Notes: generated by a model from the letters alone, not told the origin. A DNA stretch of 16,000 nt from JBOFEH01 sp051650265 (GCA_051650265.1 JBOFIR010000233.1:1-16000); one strand, 5' to 3'. Shown: positions 6,412-13,687, counted from the stretch's first letter. Numbers and translations are program-made.

Positions 6412-7884
6412 ATGAAAATCGGAAAAAGATATAGACTAGCCCTAGGGCTTAGTTTGACAATACTCATGGGGAGTCATGTAACATGGGCTTATACACCTGT
6501 TATAGTGAATGGCAAGGCTATAGAAATGGATGTAGATATGATGGTGGAAAATGGTGTAAACCTCGTCCCTATAAGTTTTATTGCCAAGGAGTTAGGGGCT
6601 GATGTAAGTTGGGAGAATCCTGAAGTTACCATTAAAAAAGGTAATCAGATTATTAAGTGTCGTGCTTTCTCTAAAGAAGCTTTTGTAGATGGGGAAGCAG
6701 TAGAACTTCCTGTAGAAGCGCAGTTAGAATGGGGGCGTGTGTGCGTACCTTTACGTTTTGTAGCAGAAAGCTTTGGAGCCAAAGTGACTTATGATGAAGT
6801 GAACAATACGATACATATTACACAAGATGCGGAAGAAAGCATGGGTCAATCGAATGAGGATATGGAAAGTGGAGTGCAAGAAGCTTATTATTATGTTTTC
6901 TATGATGAAACTTCTGAATGCTATATTTATCAAACGGGAGAGTCGCTTGTTTATGATACAAAGACAAATACGTGGTATAAGTTAGCGGAGAGCCTTACAA
7001 TTATGGAGTTAGGTGATGGGGCGTATCCTGAAGTGTATCAAACAGGTCATCTTAATTTGAAAGATCGGCAACTGCTGATACGTAATAATTACATACCCAG
7101 TACAGATGGTAGATGGCGTTTTATGAAATGCCGCGAGTGGTATGATGCGTATGGTAGAGTGGATGTAGGCTTTATACAAGAGGCAAATACAGGCGAGGTG
7201 AAAGAGATTTTGAGAAGTAAAAGCTCACTTGGTATCAATCCTTTACCAGACAATACCTTTTTGGTTGAGATGAGTGCAGATGGGATGGAGGAGCCGAACG
7301 TGATCTATCCAGATAAGCTCTATATATACGACCCGAATCAAGCAGCGATGACCTATATCGCGACGGGACAAAGGGGAGCATATGTAGAGAGAGATGAAGT
7401 AATCGTTTACGAAAGTAATAATACCTATTACACTTACGATTTAAACACACAAACCATTCAAAAAATATCGCTAGAGCAATACCAAATTTATTATGACTTG
7501 CTCTATGGCATGTTGCCGCAAGCAGATCAAAAGGCAGCACCTAAGCCACCCAGCTTAGAAGAATGTGCCAAGCTGCCAACAATCACGCTAGAGCGAATTG
7601 AACAACCTATGGGGAGCCTCAAAATAAAAGGGAAGACAGTAGCGATTGACTTTGTCTATCAGAAATCAGGTGTAGCATACGTTCCAGCCAAAAATGTGAT
7701 CCAACTTACAGGGATGCAAGTAGGGAAAGATGCAGAGGGGAATAGGCTAGCAAGTCATGGGGCTGAAAGAATCATTCTCAATAAAGAAAATAGTGCTACC
7801 TATGATGAAAGGTTGTACATCAGTCAAGATGTGCTAGGGGCACTAGGCATACAAGCGGAAATTATATTTCATGGCTACAAGTAA
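6412..7884 (+). CDS. Secreted stalk-domain (copper amine oxidase N-terminal-like) protein
   Basis: A 490-residue exported protein with a signal peptide ending near residue 26 (LSLTILMGSHVTWA). Residues about 28-132 form a stalk domain: VIVNGKAIEMDVDMMVENGVNLVP..., FIAKELGADVSW and VCVPLRFVAESFGAKVTYDEVNNTIHI are the two repeated halves typical of the copper-amine-oxidase-like N domain. The middle (about 140-375) is rich in Tyr and short beta-hairpin patterns such as YDTKTNTWYKL and YDLNTQTIQKI, suggesting a propeller-like region. A second, weaker stalk-like segment closes the protein (about 400-490). A GTG at 6397 overlaps the preceding stop, but GAGGAG (6399-6404) seven bases before this ATG sets the start. 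The 14-base spacing from the GH18 gene implies one operon and a joint cell-surface role. The function is unknown. Confidence 0.83.
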   Translation: MKIGKRYRLALGLSLTILMGSHVTWAYTPVIVNGKAIEMDVDMMVENGVNLVPISFIAKELGADVSWENPEVTIKKGNQIIKCRAFSKEAFVDGEAVELPVEAQLEWGRVCVPLRFVAESFGAKVTYDEVNNTIHITQDAEESMGQSNEDMESGVQEAYYYVFYDETSECYIYQTGESLVYDTKTNTWYKLAESLTIMELGDGAYPEVYQTGHLNLKDRQLLIRNNYIPSTDGRWRFMKCREWYDAYGRVDVGFIQEANTGEVKEILRSKSSLGINPLPDNTFLVEMSADGMEEPNVIYPDKLYIYDPNQAAMTYIATGQRGAYVERDEVIVYESNNTYYTYDLNTQTIQKISLEQYQIYYDLLYGMLPQADQKAAPKPPSLEECAKLPTITLERIEQPMGSLKIKGKTVAIDFVYQKSGVAYVPAKNVIQLTGMQVGKDAEGNRLASHGAERIILNKENSATYDERLYISQDVLGALGIQAEIIFHGYK

Positions 7885-7946
7885 ATGAATTAATTGATGC
7901 AAATTTATATTAACTAGTAGGTGAGTGAGATACAACTATGGCGTTG

Positions 7947-7997
7947 TTGAGCGGAAAAGGTGTACCACGTATACTATTAATAGAAATAGCGCTATTT
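7947..7997 (+). promoter_or_regulatory. Promoter and operator-like palindrome of the XRE regulator gene
   Basis: TTGAGC (7947-7952) and TATACT (7970-7975) are 17 bases apart. A perfect 14-base palindrome, AAATAGCGCTATTT (7984-7997), lies across the expected start of transcription. Its location suggests autorepression by the regulator encoded just downstream. This is an inference from position. Confidence 0.5.
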
Positions 7998-8023
7998 ACT
8001 TTAGAGTTTAGGAGAGTTGCTTT

Positions 8024-9151
8024 ATGAGTTTAAATATTGGTCAGGTCATTAAACAGTTGCGTGTTGCGCAGTCAATTACGCAAGAGAAACTTGCAGACTA
8101 TCTAAATGTCACACCACAATCCATTAGTAAATGGGAGAATGGGATGAGTTATCCTGATATTACGCTCATTCCTACGATTGCTATGTTCTTCAATGTGACA
8201 GCAGATGAACTTTTCTCACTTCCTACAGCTATGAATGAACAAAAGCTTAAGTCATTTCAACTACAATATGAACAACTGCGAAAGCAAGGTGCTGTACGAG
8301 AGCAAGTTAATCTTTGTAGACAGATCTTCCTTGAATATCCAAGAAACTATGTGGTGATGTCGCATCTGGCACATGCACTAGTAGCTTGCTATGAGGGTCT
8401 AGATCTAGAACGCCAATGGGCGAAAGAAAACAATTATCTGGTTGAAGCGATAAAATTAGGGGAGCTGATTCTAGAGGATTGTAAGGATACGCAGCTACAA
8501 CTTGGGGCAATACGATTACTATGTACCTACTATCCTTTGGTAGGGGACGGAGATAAGGCATTAACTTTAGCGGAAAGGCTGACTCCTATAAGTTTAAGTA
8601 AGGAAATGCTCTTAGAGGAAATTTTATCAGGGGATGCTTGCATTAAGCAGCAACAGTCTAATCTTCTTCGTTTTGCAGAATATATTGATCAGACCCTCAT
8701 TCATCTGAGTTTTACAAAAGGTAAATCTATAGAGGGATTGAGTATGAAAGAAAAGATGCACTTTGTAGAAACAGCTAATCAAATCTACAAGTTAATCATT
8801 TCGGATGAGAACTATCTTTATTATCATAGTAAGTTGGCATGGAATCATCGTCGCCTAGCAGAACTCTATCTAGGAGATGGTAATGAAGCTCAGTGTCTTG
8901 AAGCGCTTGGGGTAGCCTTTCATCATGCAAAGGCTTATGATCAGCTTCCGACTTGTGCGAAGTATACAGCACCATTGGTTACAAATTGTGAATTTAATAA
9001 AGAAGCAGTTTGTAACAATTGGGAAGGAAATGAATGTAAGATGTTATACGATCGGCTTACGGAACAGGGTACGTTTGGGATATTAGAGATGCATCCAGAA
9101 TTTCAAAAACTTGTCCAGGAAGTTACAAAATGGGCAATTCAGATAAAATAG
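8024..9151 (+). CDS. XRE-family helix-turn-helix regulator with TPR-like C-terminal region
   Basis: A 375-residue cytoplasmic DNA-binding protein. Residues about 6-62 are a classic Cro/cI HTH: IGQVIKQLRVAQSITQEKLADYLNVTPQSISKWENGMSYPDITLIPTIA is typical, with the recognition helix at TPQSISKWE. The remaining 300 residues are helical and resemble tetratricopeptide-type repeats (YPRNYVVMSHLAHALVACYEG; YHSKLAWNHRRLAELYLGDGNEAQCLEALGVAFHHA), as in many clostridial sensors that bind peptides or small ligands. Four Cys fall close together near the C-terminus (TCAKY, NCEFNKEAVCNNWEGNEC), which could bind metal or react to redox; this is speculation. GGAGAG precedes the ATG. The gene has its own promoter and a palindrome at the start site. 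Its target may be itself or the repeat protein downstream. Confidence 0.85.
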   Translation: MSLNIGQVIKQLRVAQSITQEKLADYLNVTPQSISKWENGMSYPDITLIPTIAMFFNVTADELFSLPTAMNEQKLKSFQLQYEQLRKQGAVREQVNLCRQIFLEYPRNYVVMSHLAHALVACYEGLDLERQWAKENNYLVEAIKLGELILEDCKDTQLQLGAIRLLCTYYPLVGDGDKALTLAERLTPISLSKEMLLEEILSGDACIKQQQSNLLRFAEYIDQTLIHLSFTKGKSIEGLSMKEKMHFVETANQIYKLIISDENYLYYHSKLAWNHRRLAELYLGDGNEAQCLEALGVAFHHAKAYDQLPTCAKYTAPLVTNCEFNKEAVCNNWEGNECKMLYDRLTEQGTFGILEMHPEFQKLVQEVTKWAIQIK

Positions 9152-9215
9152 TATAATTTAACAAAGTTGTGGTTATATCAATTTATTCAGTACGAAGGTC
9201 TCTCTATTTTTACTT

Positions 9216-9230
9216 CATAAAATATTTATG
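9216..9230. promoter_or_regulatory. AT-rich inverted repeat before the repeat-protein gene
   Basis: CATAAA-ATA-TTTATG is a perfect six-base inverted repeat around three bases, ending 18 bases before the ATG and just upstream of the AGGAGG. It could be an operator in the leader. AT-rich composition makes chance likely, and no convincing promoter is seen nearby. Confidence 0.25.
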
Positions 9231-9248
9231 TATATCAGGAGGTAGCAT

Positions 9249-9797
9249 ATGAAACAGTTTAACATTAATGAAATCAATACCATTCCACTCGTAGATAGAG
9301 GTAGAGCAAATGAAATTGCTCTAGCTATTTTGAATGATAACTACGATTTAAAACCTATAATGGGATTTTTGCCTTTCTTTGACTCTGATATTTCCAACAG
9401 CATTTTTAAAAAAGCTATGGAACAGGAAGATGACATTGAAGAACTCATAATGGCAATAAATCCATTTATAGACAAATCTCTCAATGACATTCTTACGCAC
9501 AAAGCAATGGAGCAAACTATCAGAGCAGAAGATATTGCGGATAAGCTATTTCCATTCATAAGCATTGATGTAGCTAGTGAGCTTGCTGAGTATGCTATTA
9601 AACATGATTGTGATGCGGAGGATCTACTCAATGCGGCTATCCCGTTTGTCAATAGTGAAACCGCAGACAAAATAATGCTGTATGCTATTGATAAAGAAAT
9701 AAATCCGGAGTTTTTTGCGATGAGAGTGCTTCCGGTAATGTCTAAGGATGTTAAACAAAGAGTCAATGACTACTTGAAAACTCTGGAGTTGAAATGA
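9249..9797 (+). CDS. Helical tandem-repeat protein with exact 30-residue repeats
   Basis: A 182-residue soluble protein without signal peptide, membrane segment or Cys-rich site other than a single Cys. After about 30 residues it is built of 30-residue repeats with no insertions: the conserved Pro recurs at residues 42, 72, 102, 132 and 162 in the contexts LPFF, NPFI, FPFI, IPFV and LPVM. A conserved Ala or Leu recurs at 56, 86, 116, 146 and 176 (KAME, KAME, YAIK, YAID, YLKT). Residues 12-30 look like a worn first copy. Each unit reads as two helices with a Pro-Phe turn, which points to a superhelical protein-binding scaffold. I recall similar Pro-Phe repeats beside DUF4097 or LiaX-like envelope-stress proteins, but cannot confirm this. 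AGGAGG (9238-9243) precedes the ATG. No enzymatic motif is seen. Confidence 0.8.
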   Translation: MKQFNINEINTIPLVDRGRANEIALAILNDNYDLKPIMGFLPFFDSDISNSIFKKAMEQEDDIEELIMAINPFIDKSLNDILTHKAMEQTIRAEDIADKLFPFISIDVASELAEYAIKHDCDAEDLLNAAIPFVNSETADKIMLYAIDKEINPEFFAMRVLPVMSKDVKQRVNDYLKTLELK

Positions 9798-9919
9798 AAT
9801 TAAGTATGTTCATTCCAAAAGAAGAAAGATAGATTTTGTTGAGAAGAGCTACCCTGATGAGGGCAGCACAAGTCAGTACACGAAAAAAGCTTATTAATTC
9901 CTATAGGGTAAGTAAGGTA

Positions 9920-9975
9920 AGAGGGTATGGTAAAGATCTTTATGTAGAATTGAGATCAACCAGCCCTCTTTTTTT
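9920..9975 (+). terminator. Intrinsic terminator downstream of the repeat-protein gene
   Basis: AGAGGG (9920-9925) pairs with CCCTCT (9964-9969). Inside are TGGT with ACCA and GATCT with AGATC, giving a long interrupted stem, followed by a run of seven T (9969-9975). It lies 122 bases past the stop codon of the repeat-protein gene. Confidence 0.75.
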
Positions 9976-10035
9976 ATCATAGGACTAATAGCATAATTGA
10001 TTCAAGATAAGATTAAGTATACTGGGAAGTGAGTT

Positions 10036-10563
10036 TTAGCAACCCCAGTTAATCTTTGCAGGGTTGGGTTCATCTGCAATCGCAATACACTGGAGAGCCT
10101 CTTCTAGGTCAGCACACACTTGTGAGGCAATCTGGTCATAGGTTGCTGCATTCTCCTGAAGGCCAACACGGTCATAAGCGACAGCGGCAGCGCCAAAGAA
10201 AGCGACGCTGAGTGAGTGGGTTGGCGTATAGGTCGAGGCAGCTGATTGTGCGACAGCTTTTGCAGCAGCCTGTGCAATAGGATCTGATTCAAGTTCTCGC
10301 CCAATACGTGTGGCTTCCATAATGATCTTCTTGGCATCAGCTAATTTGAGTGAGCCATCAAGATAGCTGCGTGCAGCTTGGAGCGCTTGCTGCAAACGCT
10401 GATCATCTGGATAAGATTTGACGTAGATTGGAAGAAAGTGTTCTTCTGCATAGTTCATACACCATGTGGAGATCGTTGATTTGCTCTGTGTCTCAATGAG
10501 ACGCATGAGAGAGATAATATAGGGAGAATCAGCGCTCCCTAGCATTTTGCGTGGTTTAGCCAT
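10036..10563 (-). CDS. Imm-5-like 'putative immunity protein'
   Basis: A 175-residue, alanine-rich, helical cytoplasmic protein. It matches in full length the family annotated as putative immunity protein (Imm-5-like): LMRLIETQSKSTISTWCMNYAEEHFLPIY near the N-terminus, PDDQRLQQALQAARSYLDG, TYTPTHSLSVAFFGAAAVAYDRVGL, and the end EPNPAKINWGC. The family name comes from computational association with polymorphic toxins; experimental proof of immunity is, as far as I know, lacking. A TTG two codons upstream is possible, but AAGGAG sits seven bases before this ATG. The gene stands alone, on the opposite strand to its neighbours, with no toxin gene visible in the window. Its likely -10 element is TATACT (10606-10611 on the plus strand); the -35 is poor. 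Identification is firm; function is not. Confidence 0.8.
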   Translation of the reverse strand: MAKPRKMLGSADSPYIISLMRLIETQSKSTISTWCMNYAEEHFLPIYVKSYPDDQRLQQALQAARSYLDGSLKLADAKKIIMEATRIGRELESDPIAQAAAKAVAQSAASTYTPTHSLSVAFFGAAAVAYDRVGLQENAATYDQIASQVCADLEEALQCIAIADEPNPAKINWGC

Positions 10564-10569
10564 GTTCAA

Positions 10570-10878
10570 ACTCCTTTATCTTTTGTAAGATGATTGATGA
10601 GATTAAGTATACCATATGTGGAAGAGTAGTTCTGAGTGAATGTGAGAGTGTGAACAATAAATAGGGATAAGTAGAATATATATGCCATATATACCGAACT
10701 ATAAATTAATAAAAAATAATAATGTTCGAAAAACTATTGACTAAAATAATAAACGCCAATATAATAATCTCATAAGACAGAACAAGTTTTAAAATAATAA
10801 TGATTTTAAATAAAAGAGAAAGTGATCGTGTAAATCCTTTCTTCATCATATAAAACGGACAGCAAATAGGAGGCAGTT
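10570..10878. other. AT-rich divergent intergenic region between the immunity and nucleosidase genes
   Basis: No gene is seen in these 309 bases. It holds the immunity-gene ribosome binding site and weak promoter at the left, a 17-base palindrome (10677-10693, TATATATG-C-CATATATA), repeated AAAATAATAA-type low-complexity tracts (about 10711-10722, 10743-10752, 10793-10804), the strong nucleosidase promoter (10737-10765), and a leader of about 107 bases without clear secondary structure. Confidence 0.6.
10737..10765 (+). promoter_or_regulatory. Strong vegetative promoter of the secreted nucleosidase gene
   Basis: TTGACT (10737-10742) and TATAAT (10760-10765) are 17 bases apart, close to the ideal sigma-A promoter. 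The start would be near 10772, leaving an unusually long leader of about 107 bases before the ATG. Confidence 0.75.
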
Positions 10879-11814
10879 ATGAATAAGCATTTAAGAAAAT
10901 CACTTGTAGTACTTGGGTTATTAGGATTATCAGTTGTGGCTATGGGAGCGGGACCAAAAGAAACAACTAAGAATGATACAGCAGCAAAGAAGGAAGTGAT
11001 TCCAGCTGTTAAATTAGTAGAAGCGACTCAAAGACCTTTACTCATCCAAGGTGCAATGGATGTTGAAACAGAGATCATGATGGCAGCATTAGAAAATCCA
11101 GAAGATATTACATTAGGGGTATGGAAATATACAAAAGGGACAATCGATGGCTATCCAGTTGTTATTGGAAGAACACGTATTGGGATGTCAAATGCAGCAG
11201 CATCAACAGTACTTGCAATTGAACATTTTAGCCCAGTAGCGATTATCAATCAAGGGACTGCAGGTGGACATGATCCAGACCTACATAAGTATGATATTGT
11301 ATTAGGCAAAGATGTTGTAAATATGGGTGCATTCAAGACAGTTTTCACAGATAAAGGAAAAGGCATTCACCCAACAACTTGGGAGCAACTCAATCTTGAA
11401 GTAGTAGATCAAGAGACTGGTGAGTGGAAATATGTGAATCGCTTTGAAGGGGATGAAGCACTTCTTGCAGCAGCAAATAGTGTAAAAGATACTTACAAAA
11501 AAGGTAAGATTGTAGAGGGAACAATTGGTTCAGCGGATGAGTGGAATAAAGAAATTGATCGTATCTTATGGCTTCATGAAACACTTGGGACATCGGCTGA
11601 AGAGATGGAAACAGCTTCAGTTGCACAAATCGCTGAGAGTTATGGGGTGCCATTCTTAGGGATCCGTATCCTTTCAAACAATGAAGTACACAAGGAACTT
11701 TATGATCGTACAACAGGAGAAGACTCTCAAGCTTATACTTTAGAAGTTGCAAAAGCTTATATTAGAGATTACCTTACTGTAGAAAAAACAGAAACACAAA
11801 AAACAGAGAAATAA
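10879..11814 (+). CDS. Secreted MTA/SAH nucleosidase (MTAN/Pfs) homologue with Asp-to-Asn at the catalytic site
   Basis: A 311-residue protein. A signal peptide spans about residues 1-24 (basic start, LVVLGLLGLSVVAMGA) without a lipobox Cys, then a Lys/Thr-rich linker. From about residue 52 it follows the nucleosidase fold: GAMDVE with Glu63 at the place of E. coli Glu12, INQGTAGG (123-130) for the ribose/nucleophile site, and EMETASVAQIA with Met243-Glu244 at the place of Met173-Glu174. Counting on without gaps, the general acid Asp197 of E. coli is Asn267 here (RILSNNE). Normal family members are cytoplasmic enzymes of about 230 residues that cleave methylthioadenosine and S-adenosylhomocysteine. 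This one should act outside the membrane, on unknown nucleosides. AGGAGG precedes the ATG, and the gene has a strong promoter and its own terminator. The C-terminus is a short polar tail (KTETQKTEK). Confidence 0.85.
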   Translation: MNKHLRKSLVVLGLLGLSVVAMGAGPKETTKNDTAAKKEVIPAVKLVEATQRPLLIQGAMDVETEIMMAALENPEDITLGVWKYTKGTIDGYPVVIGRTRIGMSNAAASTVLAIEHFSPVAIINQGTAGGHDPDLHKYDIVLGKDVVNMGAFKTVFTDKGKGIHPTTWEQLNLEVVDQETGEWKYVNRFEGDEALLAAANSVKDTYKKGKIVEGTIGSADEWNKEIDRILWLHETLGTSAEEMETASVAQIAESYGVPFLGIRILSNNEVHKELYDRTTGEDSQAYTLEVAKAYIRDYLTVEKTETQKTEK

Positions 11815-11819
11815 TAATG

Positions 11820-11859
11820 AACTGGTAGGCTGATTTTTAACAACCTATCAGTTTTTTTT
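11820..11859 (+). terminator. Intrinsic terminator of the nucleosidase gene
   Basis: AACTGGTAGG (11820-11829) pairs with CCTATCAGTT (11844-11853) through ten pairs, one of them G-T, followed by eight T (11852-11859). It begins a few bases after the stop codon. Confidence 0.9.
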
Positions 11860-11959
11860 GTATGCAGATAGGATGTACCCTAGGAATAATCGAAAAAACA
11901 TTCAAATATATTGTAAAAAGGGAGCAGTCACAAATCCAGAATATAAGGCAGGGGATGCG

Positions 11960-12883
11960 ATGCAACAATGGGGGATAGGAGCCGAACCTTGGGGAAGAGC
12001 GTATTTTGAAGAACAAGGATTTCAAGTAACGGATCAGATTGTTCTTAGGAATCTTATTGTATATATTGATAAAAATCGTGAATGCTTTTTTCCAGTTGTG
12101 GAAAAAGATATTATGCGAGAACGTAAAATTTATCAATTTAATGATGTAAAAGAGATTGTGCATCGTATCAAGTATGATGAGCGGCAAGGTATGCCACAAT
12201 TGCAAAAGTCTTGGTTAGTGGTAGAAACTACTCAAAAAAGCACCAAATACATGATAACCATAGAAGATAGCCCCAATTTACAGATGATAATCAAAAGTGA
12301 AGGTGATTTTGGAATCAGCAAACTTAAAGCTTATGTAGATGGGAAAATCTTATATGGAAAGAAGGAACCAAAAGTGGAGAGTGTCACAAAGTTGCAGATA
12401 CCAGTGAAACAGCAGGCCAAATCAGCGGTTGTCTTAACACGTAAGCAGGAACATATACAAAATGGTATGTGGCTCCTTTATGCAGGGCTTGCAGCACTCC
12501 TTTTTAGTATGATGAATATAGGTTTTTGGGGATGGGGAGAACAGACACAGCTTATTGTGATGATCCTAGGAAGCTTTGGGATCTTAGCTACAGCGTGGGG
12601 GACTAAGTGGGTGCTACTTACACCTCTAGAAAAGTATGTGGTTACGGAGAACTCTATTAGGAAGTATGGGATGATGTCTCTTAAAATCATAAAGTATCGT
12701 GAACTTAGAGTACTAAATAACCAAATGCAACAAGTAGCTGTCTTTTCCAAAGGTGTACTTAAGATTCATACACCTGATGAAATACTTGTCATTTCCAAAA
12801 AAGACTATGAGCTAGAAGAGATTATGCGTTTTATCCATGCATTTGAAATACATGCTAAAATGAAGGTCACAATAAGTGATTAA
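11960..12883 (+). CDS. Membrane protein with two transmembrane segments and PH-like C-terminal region
   Basis: A 307-residue protein I cannot assign to a named family. The N-terminal half (about 1-165) is polar and beta-rich, starting MQQWGIGAEPWGRAYFEEQGF. Two hydrophobic segments follow (GMWLLYAGLAALLFSMMNIGFW and LIVMILGSFGILATAWG, about residues 170-215). The last 90 residues (YVVTENSIRKYGMMSLKIIKYRELRVL...) have the rhythm of the bacterial PH-like domains that follow paired helices in small membrane proteins; this is tentative. The frame stays open upstream to 11858, with ATG at 11873, but that ATG directly abuts the nucleosidase terminator and has poor ribosome-binding spacing. AGGCAGGGG before 11960 and a possible -10 TATATT (11907-11912) favour the shorter form. 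It appears to be a single-gene unit. Confidence 0.68.
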   Translation: MQQWGIGAEPWGRAYFEEQGFQVTDQIVLRNLIVYIDKNRECFFPVVEKDIMRERKIYQFNDVKEIVHRIKYDERQGMPQLQKSWLVVETTQKSTKYMITIEDSPNLQMIIKSEGDFGISKLKAYVDGKILYGKKEPKVESVTKLQIPVKQQAKSAVVLTRKQEHIQNGMWLLYAGLAALLFSMMNIGFWGWGEQTQLIVMILGSFGILATAWGTKWVLLTPLEKYVVTENSIRKYGMMSLKIIKYRELRVLNNQMQQVAVFSKGVLKIHTPDEILVISKKDYELEEIMRFIHAFEIHAKMKVTISD

Positions 12884-12927
12884 TAGCTACCATAAGGAAG
12901 CTTTATGGAAGAAAACAAGAGAAAACT

Positions 12928-12956
12928 TTGAGGAAAAATCAAAAAGTGGCTATAAT
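12928..12956 (+). promoter_or_regulatory. Vegetative promoter of the alpha/beta hydrolase gene
   Basis: TTGAGG (12928-12933) and a perfect TATAAT (12951-12956) are 17 bases apart. Transcription would start near 12963, about 42 bases before the ATG. Confidence 0.75.
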
Positions 12957-13004
12957 AGAGGGAAAGTACTTAGTATTTACAAGAGATGAGAAGGAGACAT
13001 GATT

Positions 13005-13625
13005 ATGGCAATTCAAAGCATCAAATCCCATTGGGGGACAGATTTAGCAGGAAAATTTACTGAGGGAAAGGGCAACAAACTATGTGTGATTCTACCAGGA
13101 ATCGCTTACTTATTAGATAGATCATACTTAGAATATTCAAAAGACCTAGCATCTCAGTTAGGTTATGATGTATTAGAGGTAGAGTATGGCTTCCAAGTAG
13201 GAAGAAGCCCTTTTGATGTACCTACAGAATTTGATATCGTAGCAAATGAGACATGTCAAATCGTTGATCGCTATATGAAAGACACATATGAGCATGTACT
13301 CGTAATTGGTAAGAGTATCGGAACAGCAGTACAAATCAAAGTGAATGAGCACTTAGCTTGTAAAGTACTTCACAATGTAGCGATTAGCCCGATCAACAAA
13401 ACAGCAGCTATGGGAATGATTGCAAATACACTTGTGGTAACAAGTACAAGTGATCCACTTTTATCACAAGAAGCATTAGAGCAGATTCAAGCTGTAGCAG
13501 GTGTAGAAGTGATGCTTGTAGACAATGCTAACCATGCATTAGGTGTAGCAGGTAATGTGGAGCAAACAGTTGCTGAGCTTGGTAGATTTATTACAAGAGC
13601 AAAAGCATTTATTGAAGCACTTTAA
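13005..13625 (+). CDS. Small alpha/beta hydrolase
   Basis: A 206-residue cytoplasmic hydrolase. KLCVILPGIAYLLD near the start is the oxyanion-hole strand and loop. VLVIGKSIGTAV holds the nucleophile elbow GxSxG with Ser104; STSDPLL gives Asp150; NANHALG gives His177, so a full Ser-Asp-His triad can be placed in the right order. The protein is compact and lacks a large lid domain. It is similar to uncharacterised dienelactone-hydrolase-like or KANL3/Tex30-like small hydrolases; the substrate is unknown. An ATG at 12999 lies only two bases after AAGGAG (12991-12996), whereas the chosen ATG is eight bases after it. The gene has its own promoter and terminator and so is a single-gene unit. Confidence 0.82.
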   Translation: MAIQSIKSHWGTDLAGKFTEGKGNKLCVILPGIAYLLDRSYLEYSKDLASQLGYDVLEVEYGFQVGRSPFDVPTEFDIVANETCQIVDRYMKDTYEHVLVIGKSIGTAVQIKVNEHLACKVLHNVAISPINKTAAMGMIANTLVVTSTSDPLLSQEALEQIQAVAGVEVMLVDNANHALGVAGNVEQTVAELGRFITRAKAFIEAL

Positions 13626-13647
13626 GCTTAAAGTATATAGATAAGGA

Positions 13648-13687
13648 TAAGAACTCAAGTGGTATACACAAGAGTTCTTATTTTTTT
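13648..13687 (+). terminator. Intrinsic terminator of the alpha/beta hydrolase gene
   Basis: TAAGAACTC (13648-13656) pairs perfectly with GAGTTCTTA (13672-13680) around a 15-base loop, followed by seven T (13681-13687). The last T residues are reused as part of the next gene's -35 region. Confidence 0.9.

Noticed and set aside
9216..9224. CATAAAATA as a sigma-E or sigma-K -10 element for the repeat-protein gene
   Set aside because: The required AC or ATA -35 element is absent at the correct spacing.
9341..9766. 141-codon minus-strand open frame opposite the repeat-protein gene
   Set aside because: It mirrors the helical repeats of the plus-strand gene; the Ser/Ala/Leu-rich translation is typical of a shadow frame, and there is no ribosome binding site.
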